Part shown: in pieces, positions 27,407 to 36,707 of the stretch
Position numbering within the stretch: position 1 is the stretch's first letter
Layout of the letters: the number at the start of each line of letters is the position of its first letter
DNA from: Aequorivita lipolytica
GTDB taxonomy: Bacteria > Bacteroidota > Bacteroidia > Flavobacteriales > Flavobacteriaceae
NCBI RefSeq assembly: GCF_007997135.1
Contig: NZ_VORU01000012.1
Span: forward strand, 28,498 to 92,497
DNA: 64,000 bases
Direction of reading: 5' to 3'
Position numbers and translations under genes: made by a program
The notes under the pieces: model-generated
Told to the model about the DNA's origin: nothing
What the model saw: the letters and a program-made list of their open reading frames with translations, nothing else
Database searches by the model: none

Positions 27407-28303
27407 GTGGAAAATATTCTCACAATAAACAACCTCACCAAGAAATTCGGCTTGCTAACCGCCGTCGATAACCTTTCATTTACCATTGAGAAAGGCAACG
27501 TTTACGGCATCCTCGGCCCAAATGGCAGTGGTAAAAGCACCACCTTGGGCATTGTGCTGAACGTGGTAAACAAAACTGCTGGCGATTTCCAATGGTTTAA
27601 CGGCCAAATTGATACGCATAACGCTTTAAAAAAAGTAGGTGCCATTATTGAACGACCTAACTTTTACCCATATATGTCGGCATTTCAAAACCTGCAATTG
27701 GTCTGTAAAATAAAAGAGGTTTCCGAAGAAAAGATTACCGAGAAATTGCAGCTCGTTGGATTGATTGAGAGAAAAGACAGCAAATTCAGCACCTTTTCCT
27801 TGGGAATGAAACAACGTTTGGCAATTGCTTCTGCATTACTGAATGATCCTGAAATTTTAATTCTCGATGAACCAACCAACGGACTCGACCCGCAGGGCAT
27901 CCACCAAATTCGAGAAATAATTAAAACGATAGCTTCACAGGGAACCACCATTTTGCTGGCTTCGCATTTGCTGGATGAAGTGGAAAAGGTCTGTACGCAT
28001 GTGGTTATACTTCGGAAAGGCGTAAGCCTTTATTCCGGAAGTGTGGAGGCGATGAACGCCAGCCATGGTTTCTTGACGATGCAGAGCGACAATATGAAAA
28101 TGCTTCAAAATGCTTTGGAAGGAAATCCCGCTTTTGGAACGGTAAAACGTGAAGGAGATTATCTAATTGTTTACCTAAACCAGCCAATGGATGCTGCAGA
28201 AGTAAACAAGCTTCTTTTTGAAAAAGGCATCACCCTTTCGCACCTTGTAAAACGTAAGGAAAGCCTTGAAGAACAATTTCTGGAACTTACAAAACAAAAC
28301 TAA
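27407..28303 (+). CDS. ABC transporter ATP-binding protein (ABC-2 type export)
   Basis: The ATPase component has about 298 residues. Walker A is GPNGSGKST (about residue 38), the signature is [12 protein letters not shown], Walker B is ILILDEP and the H-loop is [11 protein letters not shown] chose the GTG at 27407 ([15 protein letters not shown]) over the ATG at 27380, because the latter sits in a palindrome and adds atypical residues. The C-terminal 90 residues are a family-specific extension. The permease gene starts 5 bases after its stop. Substrate unknown. Confidence 0.92.
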   Translation: MENILTINNLTKKFGLLTAVDNLSFTIEKGNVYGILGPNGSGKSTTLGIVLNVVNKTAGDFQWFNGQIDTHNALKKVGAIIERPNFYPYMSAFQNLQLVCKIKEVSEEKITEKLQLVGLIERKDSKFSTFSLGMKQRLAIASALLNDPEILILDEPTNGLDPQGIHQIREIIKTIASQGTTILLASHLLDEVEKVCTHVVILRKGVSLYSGSVEAMNASHGFLTMQSDNMKMLQNALEGNPAFGTVKREGDYLIVYLNQPMDAAEVNKLLFEKGITLSHLVKRKESLEEQFLELTKQN

Positions 28304-28308
28304 CCACA

Positions 28309-29145
28309 ATGCTACGATTATTAAATATAGAACTTCAGAAATTACGCTATAACCGTGCAGCTAAGGTTATTTCCATCATATATTTTGTGCTCATCACCTT
28401 TATTGCTTTAATTGCTTCCATTGAATTCAACTTTGGTGATTTTCACTTTCGTGTTGCCGATCAAGGAATTTTCAACTTCCCTTATATCTGGCATTTCAAT
28501 ACCTATGTGGCAGCAATCCTGAAATTGTTTTTGGCTATTGTGATTGTTTCGATGATGAGCAATGAATACAGCTATAGAACCTTAAAACAAAACTTAATTG
28601 ACGGGCTCAGCAAAAAGGAATTTGTAATATCAAAATTCCTTACAGTATTACTTTTTGCGGGAATTTCCACAGTATTTATCTTTTTAGTATCTCTAATTTT
28701 AGGCTTAAGTTTTTCAGACTATAATGAACTAACCATCATTTTTAGCGGTATGGAATACATAGGCGCTTATTTCATAAAACTGGTTGCATTTTTCTCTTTC
28801 TGCCTTTTTCTTGGCGTTTTGGTGAAGCGTTCTGCCTTTGCCCTTGGCTTTTTAATTGTTTGGCAAATCGTGGAATGGTTATTTTACGGTTTGATGAAAT
28901 GGCAATTTTTTAAAGACACAGAAATAGCCGACAATGTTTCACAGTTCTTTCCGCTCAATGCTATGGCAAACCTCATCAAAGAACCATTGAGCCGTTTGGG
29001 AGCCATTCAGTCTGCAGCCAATCAGCTGGGTGAAAATTTCACGAAAGACTATCATGTAACTTGGCTCAATGTATTGATTGTTTTAGTCTGGACAGCACTA
29101 TTCATATACTGGTCGTACGCAATTCTGAAGAAAAGAGACCTTTAA
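28309..29145 (+). CDS. ABC-2 type transporter permease
   Basis: This 278-residue inner membrane protein has about six hydrophobic segments and an N-terminal cytosolic helix. The NEYSYRTLKQNLIDGLSKKEFVISK segment is typical of ABC-2 permeases. It pairs with the ATPase encoded directly upstream to form an exporter. Confidence 0.9.
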   Translation: MLRLLNIELQKLRYNRAAKVISIIYFVLITFIALIASIEFNFGDFHFRVADQGIFNFPYIWHFNTYVAAILKLFLAIVIVSMMSNEYSYRTLKQNLIDGLSKKEFVISKFLTVLLFAGISTVFIFLVSLILGLSFSDYNELTIIFSGMEYIGAYFIKLVAFFSFCLFLGVLVKRSAFALGFLIVWQIVEWLFYGLMKWQFFKDTEIADNVSQFFPLNAMANLIKEPLSRLGAIQSAANQLGENFTKDYHVTWLNVLIVLVWTALFIYWSYAILKKRDL

Positions 29146-29169
29146 AAAACACTGTGCGCCGTTGATATT

Positions 29170-31635
29170 TTGTCTATATTTAGCAAGCAATCAACCTTAA
29201 TTTTACTTTTGAAGCCTTTTCTTTTTATAATATGTTTGTTACTATCAGGTGCAGTCCTTTCTCAGGATATTTCACTGTACAAGCAATTTAATGGCCATTT
29301 CGATTATACAGCTTTTGGAAATACACTTAACACTGAAGAAAACGGTCAAGGCGGGCAATGTTTTATACTGACCAGCAGTAGTGCAGATTTTCAACTGCAA
29401 CCAAACCAAGAAGTGGTGGCAGCCTATCTGTATTGGGCAGGTTCTGGGCCGGGCGATTTCAATGTTACCTTTAACCAAATTCCCATAACTGCCGAACGGA
29501 CCTTTAATGTGTTCTTTACCAGTGGCGGCAATGAATATATTTATTTTGCCGCATTCGCAGATGTCACTCAACAAATTCAAACCAGTGGCAATGGAAACTA
29601 CACCCTTGCGGACTTGGACCTTACGCTTGTAATTCCCGCTTATTGCAGTCCACCGGGCACGGGCACCAATTTTGGCGGCTGGGCGGTAGCGGTGGTTTAT
29701 GAGGATGATTCGCTGCCAAACAACCAAGTGAATATTTTTGATGGTTTGGAAAGTGTTTCGCAAACCAACCAAACCTTGAACATTACCTTAGATAATTTAA
29801 TGGTTTTGGACACGCAGGGCGCCAAGATTGGTTTTTTGGCTTGGGAAGGGGACAGAGGAATCGCGGTAAATGAAACACTTCGCATTAATGGAAATATTCT
29901 TAGCAATCCGCCGCTTAACCCTGCAGATAATGCTTTTAACGGCACCAACAGCTTTACAGGCAGCGATGTGCTCTACAATATGGATATTGACGTGTATCCT
30001 ATTTCAAACTATTTAAATCCGGGTGATACTTCGGCAACCATTCAACTAACCAGCGGGCAGGATTTTGTTATGGTGAATAATATTATCACCGTATTAAACA
30101 CCGAACTGCCCGATGCAACCATTTCCATAGACAACAAAATTGGGGGTACTGAATGTGGCAATCGTGAACTTACGATAGACTACACGGTTTATAATTTGAA
30201 TAGCACCGATATTTTACCAGCGGGAACGCCAATTGCTTTTTATGCTGATGAAACTTTGGTGGCGCAAAGTGAAACCCTTGGCGTTATTCCAATTGACGGA
30301 CAGGAAAGCGGAACCATAACTTTCACTGTTCTCAACAATATTGAAGCAGATTTTATTCTGAGAGCCGTTGTTGACGATACTGGGAACGGTACTGGAATTG
30401 TGCAAGAGACAAACGAAGAAAACAACGAAGATGAAACGCCTATTCATTTGCTTGTAAATCCAATAATCACAGGACTTCAAAATCTTGAAACCTGCGATGT
30501 TATTGGCGAGGAATTTTTTGATTTAACGGAAGCAACTTCACAAATAGACCCGATTTATGAGTTAAGTTTTCACCTTTCGGAAGCAGACGCGCAGAACAAT
30601 ATAAACCCAATTCCCAACCCAGAAACTTTTCAAAATACCGAAAACCCGCAAACCATTTACATCCGCGTTTCTAACCCGGATTGTTTTCTTATTGACAGTT
30701 TTACGGTGGAAGTGCTCCCCTGCCCCTTGCCGGATGCATCGATTGAACTTCCTGAAATTTCTGCGTGTCGCGACAGGGCGCTGCTATTACCTTTTACGGT
30801 TTATAATTTGGAAGCGACCGCGCCTCTGCCAGCCAATACCTCGATAGCCTTTTATAATGATGGGGCTTTGCTTGGGCTTTCGCAAACACAACAAACTATT
30901 TCTATTGGCAATAGTGAAAATGGCGCAGTGGAACTTCGATTGCCCGACATTTTACCCGATACATTTACAATTACTGCCGTGGTAGATGATGACGGCAACG
31001 GCAATGGCGCGGTGGAAGAGCTTCGGGAGGATAATAACAGTTTTACACAGACCATTTCTTTTGAAAGCATTCCCGCTATTCCCATTTTACCAAATCTGTT
31101 GGAATGTGATAAAGGTTTTGACACGGCTATTTTCGATTTAACTCTACAAGATGATTTAATTCGCACCGGACCGGACGATGTGGTGCAGTATTTCACTACT
31201 ATGGAAAATGCTATGGAAAACACTAACCCCATCAGCAATCCAACTGATTACCAAAACGGTAGCGATCCGCAAACCATTTATGTTCGATTAGAAAACGAAA
31301 TCTGTTTTGCCACCGCATCCTTTTTATTGACCACGGAAAACTGTGCGCCCTTTATTCCCCAAGGTTTTTCGTCCAATGGCGATGGCATAAACGACACTTT
31401 TGAAATAAGCAACCTGCTTAATATTTATGAAAATTTTGAACTGAATATCTACACCCGCAACGGTAATTTGATACACACCGCCCACAACGCAGATGGTTTT
31501 TGGGATGGCGTGGCGACAAAAGGGCTTCTTTTTACGGGAAACACTGTACCGGTGGGAACCTATTATTACGTTTTGGTTTTGAACGACCCTAAATATCCCG
31601 ATGCTTTTATTGGGTGGGTTTATGTGAATTATTAA
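29170..31635 (+). CDS. Large secreted protein with gliding-motility-type C-terminal domain (T9SS type B)
   Basis: This protein of about 820 residues is exported by Sec and probably attached or released by the type IX secretion system. A signal peptide ends LLSGAVLSQ. The middle contains repeated beta-sandwich-like segments, each starting near 'LPDASI.L' and including DDTGNGTG or DDDGNGNG Ca-binding-like motifs and a VRLEN/IRVSN 'QTIY' repeat. The C-terminus (about residues 735-821) is the CHU_C / gliding-motility-associated domain: FIPQGFSSNGDGINDTFEI, then YNRWG-like IYTRNG and GTYYYVL. No ATG is present; TTG at 29170 or TTG at 29209 (MKPFLFIICLLLSG) are candidates, the second giving a more standard signal peptide. 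Function unknown. Confidence 0.85.
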   Translation: MSIFSKQSTLILLLKPFLFIICLLLSGAVLSQDISLYKQFNGHFDYTAFGNTLNTEENGQGGQCFILTSSSADFQLQPNQEVVAAYLYWAGSGPGDFNVTFNQIPITAERTFNVFFTSGGNEYIYFAAFADVTQQIQTSGNGNYTLADLDLTLVIPAYCSPPGTGTNFGGWAVAVVYEDDSLPNNQVNIFDGLESVSQTNQTLNITLDNLMVLDTQGAKIGFLAWEGDRGIAVNETLRINGNILSNPPLNPADNAFNGTNSFTGSDVLYNMDIDVYPISNYLNPGDTSATIQLTSGQDFVMVNNIITVLNTELPDATISIDNKIGGTECGNRELTIDYTVYNLNSTDILPAGTPIAFYADETLVAQSETLGVIPIDGQESGTITFTVLNNIEADFILRAVVDDTGNGTGIVQETNEENNEDETPIHLLVNPIITGLQNLETCDVIGEEFFDLTEATSQIDPIYELSFHLSEADAQNNINPIPNPETFQNTENPQTIYIRVSNPDCFLIDSFTVEVLPCPLPDASIELPEISACRDRALLLPFTVYNLEATAPLPANTSIAFYNDGALLGLSQTQQTISIGNSENGAVELRLPDILPDTFTITAVVDDDGNGNGAVEELREDNNSFTQTISFESIPAIPILPNLLECDKGFDTAIFDLTLQDDLIRTGPDDVVQYFTTMENAMENTNPISNPTDYQNGSDPQTIYVRLENEICFATASFLLTTENCAPFIPQGFSSNGDGINDTFEISNLLNIYENFELNIYTRNGNLIHTAHNADGFWDGVATKGLLFTGNTVPVGTYYYVLVLNDPKYPDAFIGWVYVNY

Positions 31636-31678
31636 TTGTTTAATAATATTATTTTTGAAATAAATTCTGGGGAAATAT

Positions 31679-31990
31679 GCTGTACCTAACGGCACAGAAA
31701 ACATCACATCAAACATTAAGCTAACGAGATGTTGTCCCTAACGGGACATGGCGCTGGTGAACGAAAACAATCATTCAATCCCCGTGCCGTCAGGTACGAA
31801 ATAACGATAGAAGACAATCGAAAACCAAAAAAATGTCCCGTTAGGGATATAATATCGGTAAAACAAAACAACAATCAAACGTCCCGTTAGGGACAACATA
31901 TCGGTAAAAAAAAACAATTAAATGTCCCGTTATGTACTACATATCGGTAAAAAAATCAGCCGTGCCGTTAGGTACGTAATATGTGGAAAA
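31679..31990. repeat. Array of about seven REP-like palindromic units
   Basis: Between the T9SS protein and the VWA gene are about seven degenerate palindromic units, such as TGTCCCGTTAGGGA (31834-31847) and GTCCCGTTAGGGAC (31881-31894), with variants GTGCCGTTAGGTAC (31961-31974) and GTACCTAACGGCAC. Most are followed after a few bases by ATATCGGTAAAA. Unit spacing is about 40-50 bases. This 423-base gap has no convincing gene. A related cluster lies at 4598-4744. The array could terminate or stabilise transcripts at this convergent junction. Confidence 0.8.
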
Positions 31991-32058
31991 AAGAAAGAGC
32001 GCTCTCGCGCCCTTCCCTTCAAAAAAACCAAACCACCTCATAAAATCATAGTTCAGAG

Positions 32059-33927
32059 TTATTTGCTGCTTTTTACCAAGCGGATAAACTCTGCACGGTA
32101 ACCATCATTATCGCTTCCCTTGCCTGCTTCGGCCAAGGCAATTACGTCTTCTTTCTTTTTGGTATTTATGAAATCAGAGTTGCGAAGTTGCATTCCAAAA
32201 AGTGCAACGGCTGCTGAAAACTTTAAGTCTTCTGAAGCACTTTCCATGGAACTGTTTTCATCTTTTACTGTTTTTACTATCAGCTTGCTTACATCGCCAT
32301 CGGGTTCCTTGTAGCGAAATTTTACGGTGAGCATTTCATCTGTATAGTTCTGGCTGGTTTGTTTGGTATATTTCAAGTTGTCAATATCTTTCAAATATTT
32401 GCTCTTTACTCCCACGGGAATTATTTCATATAAAGCTGTAACAGTGTGGCCACTGCCAAGTTCGCCTGCATCTTTGGTATCGTCTTTAAAATCTTCATCG
32501 TTTAGCAAACGGTTTTCGTAACCAATCAAACGGTAGGCCTGTACTTTTGCAGGGTTGAATTCCACTTGAATTTTTACGTCTTTTGCAATGGTATAGAGCG
32601 TTCCAAAGAATTCTGTACCCAATACTTTCTGTGCTTCCTGCATAGTGTCTATATAGGCGTGGTTACCGTTGCCTTTGTTTGCTAGAGTTTCCAATTTGCT
32701 GTCTTTATAATTGCCCATCCCGAAACCTAAACAGGTTAGGAACACGCCGCTTTTACGTTTTTCCTCAATAAGGTCTTCCATAGAACGATCGCTGGAAGCC
32801 CCTACGTTGAAGTCGCCATCTGTTGCAAGAATCACTCGGTTATTACCTCCTTTGCTGAAATTTTCAGCTGCAACTTTATACGCCAATTCAATACCAGCAC
32901 CTCCTGCGGTAGAACCGCCGGCACTTAAGTTTTCAATAGCATTTCGAATTAATTGCTTCTCTGCGCCAGAAGTGGGAGGCAGCACTAAACCAGCCGCACC
33001 TGCATACACCACGATAGAAACTTTATCTTTTTCTCTTAACCTGTCCACTAAAACATTTAGTGCAGCTTTCAGCAAAGGCAATTTGTTTGGATCATTCATA
33101 GAGCCGGAGACATCCAACAGGAAAACCAGGTTTGATGGCGGCACGTTATTCAAGGAAATATCTTTTCCCTTTAAACCAATCCTTACCAATTTGGCATCTT
33201 GGTTCCACGGTGAGTTTACTATGTCTGCAGTAATTGAAAATGGATCTTTGCCTTTTGGTTGTGGATAGTTGTATGCAAAATAATTTACCATTTCCTCAAT
33301 TTTCACTGCATCTTCTGGCACTTTCTGCCCATTGTTTAGCATACGGCGAATGTTGCTATAACCTGCTTTATCAACATCAATAGAAAAAGTGGAGAGCGGT
33401 GCTGTGCCTACACTTTTAAAAATGTTTTCTTCAATGCGGCCGTAGGATTCGTTATCGGAAACGCGGTTATTATTTTCATAACTTCTTGAGCCGGATAAAG
33501 AGGCTGCCCCTCTAATATGAACGCCCGAGGCTTTTCCTTGCAGAGCTTTATCTGCTGAATTAATTGGAGCAACGGCAAATCCCAAAGATTTCTTTTCTCT
33601 ACTTATTCCGTAGCCAGTAACAACAACTTCTTCCAAGGCAGAACTACCCTCTAAACTTACATTTATTTCCCCAGCCTTTTTAACCTTAACTTCTTTGGTG
33701 TTGAAACCAACATAGGAAAAGGTCAAGTATTGCCCGATTTGCGCATTAATACTATACTTACCATTAAAATCCGTTTGGGTGCCTGTGCTAGTTTTTTTAA
33801 CAATAACATTTGCCCCCGGCAACGGAAGCCCGGTATCGTCAGTTACTGTGCCAGTGATGGTTACTGTTTGAGCATAAAGCTGGAAACCCAGCAATGCTGC
33901 TGCTAAAAATGTGAATAGTGTTTTCAT
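32059..33927 (-). CDS. VWA-domain protein with TonB-plug-like N-terminus
   Basis: This 622-residue exported protein starts MKTLFTFLAAALLGFQLYAQ (the ATG at 33925-33927; an earlier in-frame start precedes a non-signal sequence and is not used). Domains in order are a signal peptide, a CarboxypepD_reg-like domain (21-100), a SusC-plug-like stretch (VVVTGYG at 101-107 and VHIRG near 139), a YfbK-type N-domain (about 170-250), a VWA domain with the MIDAS motif DVSGS at 272-276, and a C-terminal DUF3520-like domain. The VWA domain probably binds a divalent metal and a protein partner. It neighbours DUF2207 and LemA genes on the same strand. Exact role unknown. Confidence 0.88.
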   Translation of the reverse strand: MKTLFTFLAAALLGFQLYAQTVTITGTVTDDTGLPLPGANVIVKKTSTGTQTDFNGKYSINAQIGQYLTFSYVGFNTKEVKVKKAGEINVSLEGSSALEEVVVTGYGISREKKSLGFAVAPINSADKALQGKASGVHIRGAASLSGSRSYENNNRVSDNESYGRIEENIFKSVGTAPLSTFSIDVDKAGYSNIRRMLNNGQKVPEDAVKIEEMVNYFAYNYPQPKGKDPFSITADIVNSPWNQDAKLVRIGLKGKDISLNNVPPSNLVFLLDVSGSMNDPNKLPLLKAALNVLVDRLREKDKVSIVVYAGAAGLVLPPTSGAEKQLIRNAIENLSAGGSTAGGAGIELAYKVAAENFSKGGNNRVILATDGDFNVGASSDRSMEDLIEEKRKSGVFLTCLGFGMGNYKDSKLETLANKGNGNHAYIDTMQEAQKVLGTEFFGTLYTIAKDVKIQVEFNPAKVQAYRLIGYENRLLNDEDFKDDTKDAGELGSGHTVTALYEIIPVGVKSKYLKDIDNLKYTKQTSQNYTDEMLTVKFRYKEPDGDVSKLIVKTVKDENSSMESASEDLKFSAAVALFGMQLRNSDFINTKKKEDVIALAEAGKGSDNDGYRAEFIRLVKSSK

Positions 33928-34044
33928 AATGTGTGGTTTTTGTGTTAAACTTGAAGTAAAACTACCACACATAAGCGCGCTGTAAAACAAGGAATGAGGG
34001 AACAGAGGGTTTGGATGAGGGAAAGGTGGTATCGCAATAACGTA

Positions 34045-35781
34045 TTACCAACTTCCACCGCCGCCACCGCCAAAACCACCGCCTGAAGAACCGCCGCCGC
34101 CAGAACCGCTGCTGGACGGCGAACTTACCATTGTAGATTTTGCGGATGAAATAGAATCTGAAAAGGAATTGGAGAAATTGTGCATCGTAAAGGCTCCTGC
34201 TGACGAAGTGTACCAACTGGGGGGTTGTATATTGAGCGCTTCAAACTTTTTCGCCCATTGGTCAAATAAACCAAAAGCAAGGGCATAACCCATTGTATTT
34301 TCAAAATAAGTAGGACTGTCCCGAAGCAGCATTTTCAGTTTGTTTTCTTCAGCTATTTTTATAAAATTCTTAAAGCCTTTTAATTCTGAAAGCATTTCAT
34401 TGCCCTTGCTGTTTTTCTTCACCATATACACCGTCATAAACAATAGAAAAATTGTTACCGGAATAACTGCCAAAGCAGCCCAAAGCCCCCAAGTGATAAG
34501 AAATAAAGCAAAAATAAAAACCCCGATCAAGATCGTACCTACAATTGTTAAGGTCTGCATTTTCTTGGCTTTTGCTTCGTAGTATATTTGAGACTTTTTC
34601 TTCAACATTACTTTGGCACTAGCCATTTTTGTATAGAATGTATCTTTCAGACTGCTGATTAAAATTTCCTTTTCTGAAGAGCCCTGCGAACTACCAAAAA
34701 GACCCATAAATATTTCCCGCTCATAATCGGGAGCCCCGTCGGGTAATGGCCTTAGTCTGGTGAGTTTGGTATCGGCTTGCCCAAGCCAACTCGTTTTGGG
34801 TATCTGCTCCATCGCTATAAGGCCTCGAGAGCCCCAATAGGGTATTAATGAAATAAGATCCTGGGTATCCCCGGTATCGTCAATTAAGTATCCCGCCATT
34901 GATGGATCTATGCCGCTTGGGGGAAAATAACTGGTGGTTGCCACTACCCTATCATCCTTACCGTATTTGTTCCAAATCCAATAGAATATTAAAGGCAAGA
35001 CTGCAAGAATCAAAGTCCATCCATAATTTGTCCAAAAAGGCCATAAGGGTTTTATTTCCTTGACGGAACCGAGGGGAAGATTTAGCAGAACGGTAACGTT
35101 CTGCCCCGTAACCGAAAGAAAATCGGAACGACTCTTTGCAGTAAAAACACCATTTTCATAACTAACATCAAAATCATTACTAGCATCAGTTTCTCCCGTA
35201 GTACCGGAATAAACAAAGAAATCGTCTAAATTTGCTTCAATGTTTTCTGATAGATGAACGGTAAAATCTAATTGTCTAAAAGGAGGATACCAAGCATCTG
35301 GTTTAACGTTCCAGTAAAAGACAATCAGTTCATCCTCAAAAAGAAAAGCGTTATAAACCCTATATTTTATTTCATAATGTTGCGGCCCAACGAGCGTTCT
35401 ATTCTTGTCGCCTATTTTGATTTCAAGCTCATTACTAATAGCTTGTACAAAATCAGGATCAGATTCAAACTTATAGGCAGGAACCTTAACTTTTCTGATT
35501 TTGATCCTGCGTTCTTCCTGTGTTCCTTCCGCAGTCAATAGATCGTATTTAACTGTGATGTTTCTATAAATGCCGTGTCTCTCTTCGGTAAAAGTGAGGT
35601 CATAGTTTTCAACCACATCAAAATAACCTTTCTCGCTGATGTATATATCAATACTCGCACGATTCATATCAAAACCTTGCGAATATCCTTTCAGAAAAAA
35701 CATCATTCCAAAAAGAATAAGGAACAGTTTTTTATTGAACTGAGGCGTATTTGCATTCTTTATGAAAGTGTGGCTGCTCAT
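34045..35781 (-). CDS. DUF2207 membrane protein
   Basis: This 578-residue protein has a signal-like first segment (about residues 17-34), an extracytoplasmic domain (about 35-240), a membrane helix near 250-270, further helices near 405-455, and a cytosolic stretch. It ends in a Gly/Ser-rich tail finishing GGGGGGSW, typical of DUF2207 proteins. The neighbouring LemA gene is a usual partner of this family. The role is unknown; a membrane or envelope stress process is inferred. Confidence 0.88.
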   Translation of the reverse strand: MSSHTFIKNANTPQFNKKLFLILFGMMFFLKGYSQGFDMNRASIDIYISEKGYFDVVENYDLTFTEERHGIYRNITVKYDLLTAEGTQEERRIKIRKVKVPAYKFESDPDFVQAISNELEIKIGDKNRTLVGPQHYEIKYRVYNAFLFEDELIVFYWNVKPDAWYPPFRQLDFTVHLSENIEANLDDFFVYSGTTGETDASNDFDVSYENGVFTAKSRSDFLSVTGQNVTVLLNLPLGSVKEIKPLWPFWTNYGWTLILAVLPLIFYWIWNKYGKDDRVVATTSYFPPSGIDPSMAGYLIDDTGDTQDLISLIPYWGSRGLIAMEQIPKTSWLGQADTKLTRLRPLPDGAPDYEREIFMGLFGSSQGSSEKEILISSLKDTFYTKMASAKVMLKKKSQIYYEAKAKKMQTLTIVGTILIGVFIFALFLITWGLWAALAVIPVTIFLLFMTVYMVKKNSKGNEMLSELKGFKNFIKIAEENKLKMLLRDSPTYFENTMGYALAFGLFDQWAKKFEALNIQPPSWYTSSAGAFTMHNFSNSFSDSISSAKSTMVSSPSSSGSGGGGSSGGGFGGGGGGSW

Positions 35782-35795
35782 TCCAGATTAGGCTT

Positions 35796-35857
35796 GGATT
35801 GCTGGATTATTGGATTGCTGGATTGCTGGATTGTTCGATAGTTGGATGGTTGGAATG
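35796..35857. repeat. Degenerate tandem repeat of GGATTGCT-like units
   Basis: Units of about 8-9 bases (CTGGATTG, TTGGATTG and variants) repeat from 35796 to 35857 in the gap between LemA and DUF2207 genes. The repeat is imperfect and non-coding. Confidence 0.6.
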
Positions 35858-35895
35858 TGTTTATTTTTTAAACTCATAAACCTATAAACTCCTTT

Positions 35896-36456
35896 TCAAT
35901 TAAAACTCACCTTTACGTTTTCGCGGGTAGCTTCGTCAACTTCAAAATAATCGAAATGCTGATACTTTAGCATCCCGGCAAACAATACACCCGGCATACT
36001 TTCGCCATAAGTATTGTTCTCGCGAACTGTACCATTATAGTAACGGCGACTTCTTTCAAGGTTTTCTTCTATCTCGTTAAGTTTTTGCTGCAGGTCCAAA
36101 AAGCTGGCGTTTGCCTTTAAATCTGGGTAGGCTTCTCCCAAGGCAAAAATACTTCGCAGGGTTTGTTGCAGTTGGTTTTCAGCTTTTATCTGCCCATTTA
36201 TATCATCAGAAGGTACTGCCATTGCAGCATTTCTCGCCTGAATTACGCTTTCTAAAGTTGTCTTTTCGTGCGCGGCATAACCTTTAACAGTTTCCACGAG
36301 ATTTGGAATCAAATCGTAACGGCGCTTTAGGGCAACGTCTATATTGCTCCACGCATCTTTCACCATATTTTTGTTTTTCACAAAACGGTTATAAACAATG
36401 ACGAGCAAAATGGCCATTACAACAAGGACGCCCAGAAGAAGTAATATAATACTCAT
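35896..36456 (-). CDS. LemA family protein
   Basis: The protein has 186 residues with one N-terminal membrane anchor (MSIILLLLGVLVVMAILLVIV) and a helical LemA domain containing YNRFVKNKNMVKDAWSNIDV and RRYDLIPNLVETVKGYAAHE. The family has no fixed role. It is followed by the DUF2207 gene on the same strand, a common pairing. Confidence 0.93.
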   Translation of the reverse strand: MSIILLLLGVLVVMAILLVIVYNRFVKNKNMVKDAWSNIDVALKRRYDLIPNLVETVKGYAAHEKTTLESVIQARNAAMAVPSDDINGQIKAENQLQQTLRSIFALGEAYPDLKANASFLDLQQKLNEIEENLERSRRYYNGTVRENNTYGESMPGVLFAGMLKYQHFDYFEVDEATRENVKVSFN

Positions 36457-36480
36457 AATTTAGGTTTTTTTAATTTGTGT

Positions 36481-36496
36481 CCCGATAGCTATTGGG
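36481..36496. repeat. CCCGATAGCTATTGGG palindrome
   Basis: A near-perfect palindrome lies upstream of the LemA gene, in a 250-base gap between LemA and the porin gene. It resembles the palindrome at 27375-27392. Confidence 0.5.
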
Positions 36497-36707
36497 ATTG
36501 TGAATTTGGTCCTCATTAATCAATACTACGGTAATAATTTCATTATGAATTACTAAGATACATTTTTATTCGTTTTATCAACGAAACCACCAAATAAAAT
36601 ATAGCCCGCTGCTAATTATTTTAAAAACAAAATCATTAATTTAATCGCTTCATTTCCATAAAGGTAAAATCCTTTGATAAAACGCTAACCAACCAATTAT
36701 TACAATT

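Noticed and set aside
31679..31990. CRISPR array
   Set aside because: The repeats are palindromes of variable core with no fixed-length spacers and no cas genes nearby; they are REP-like.
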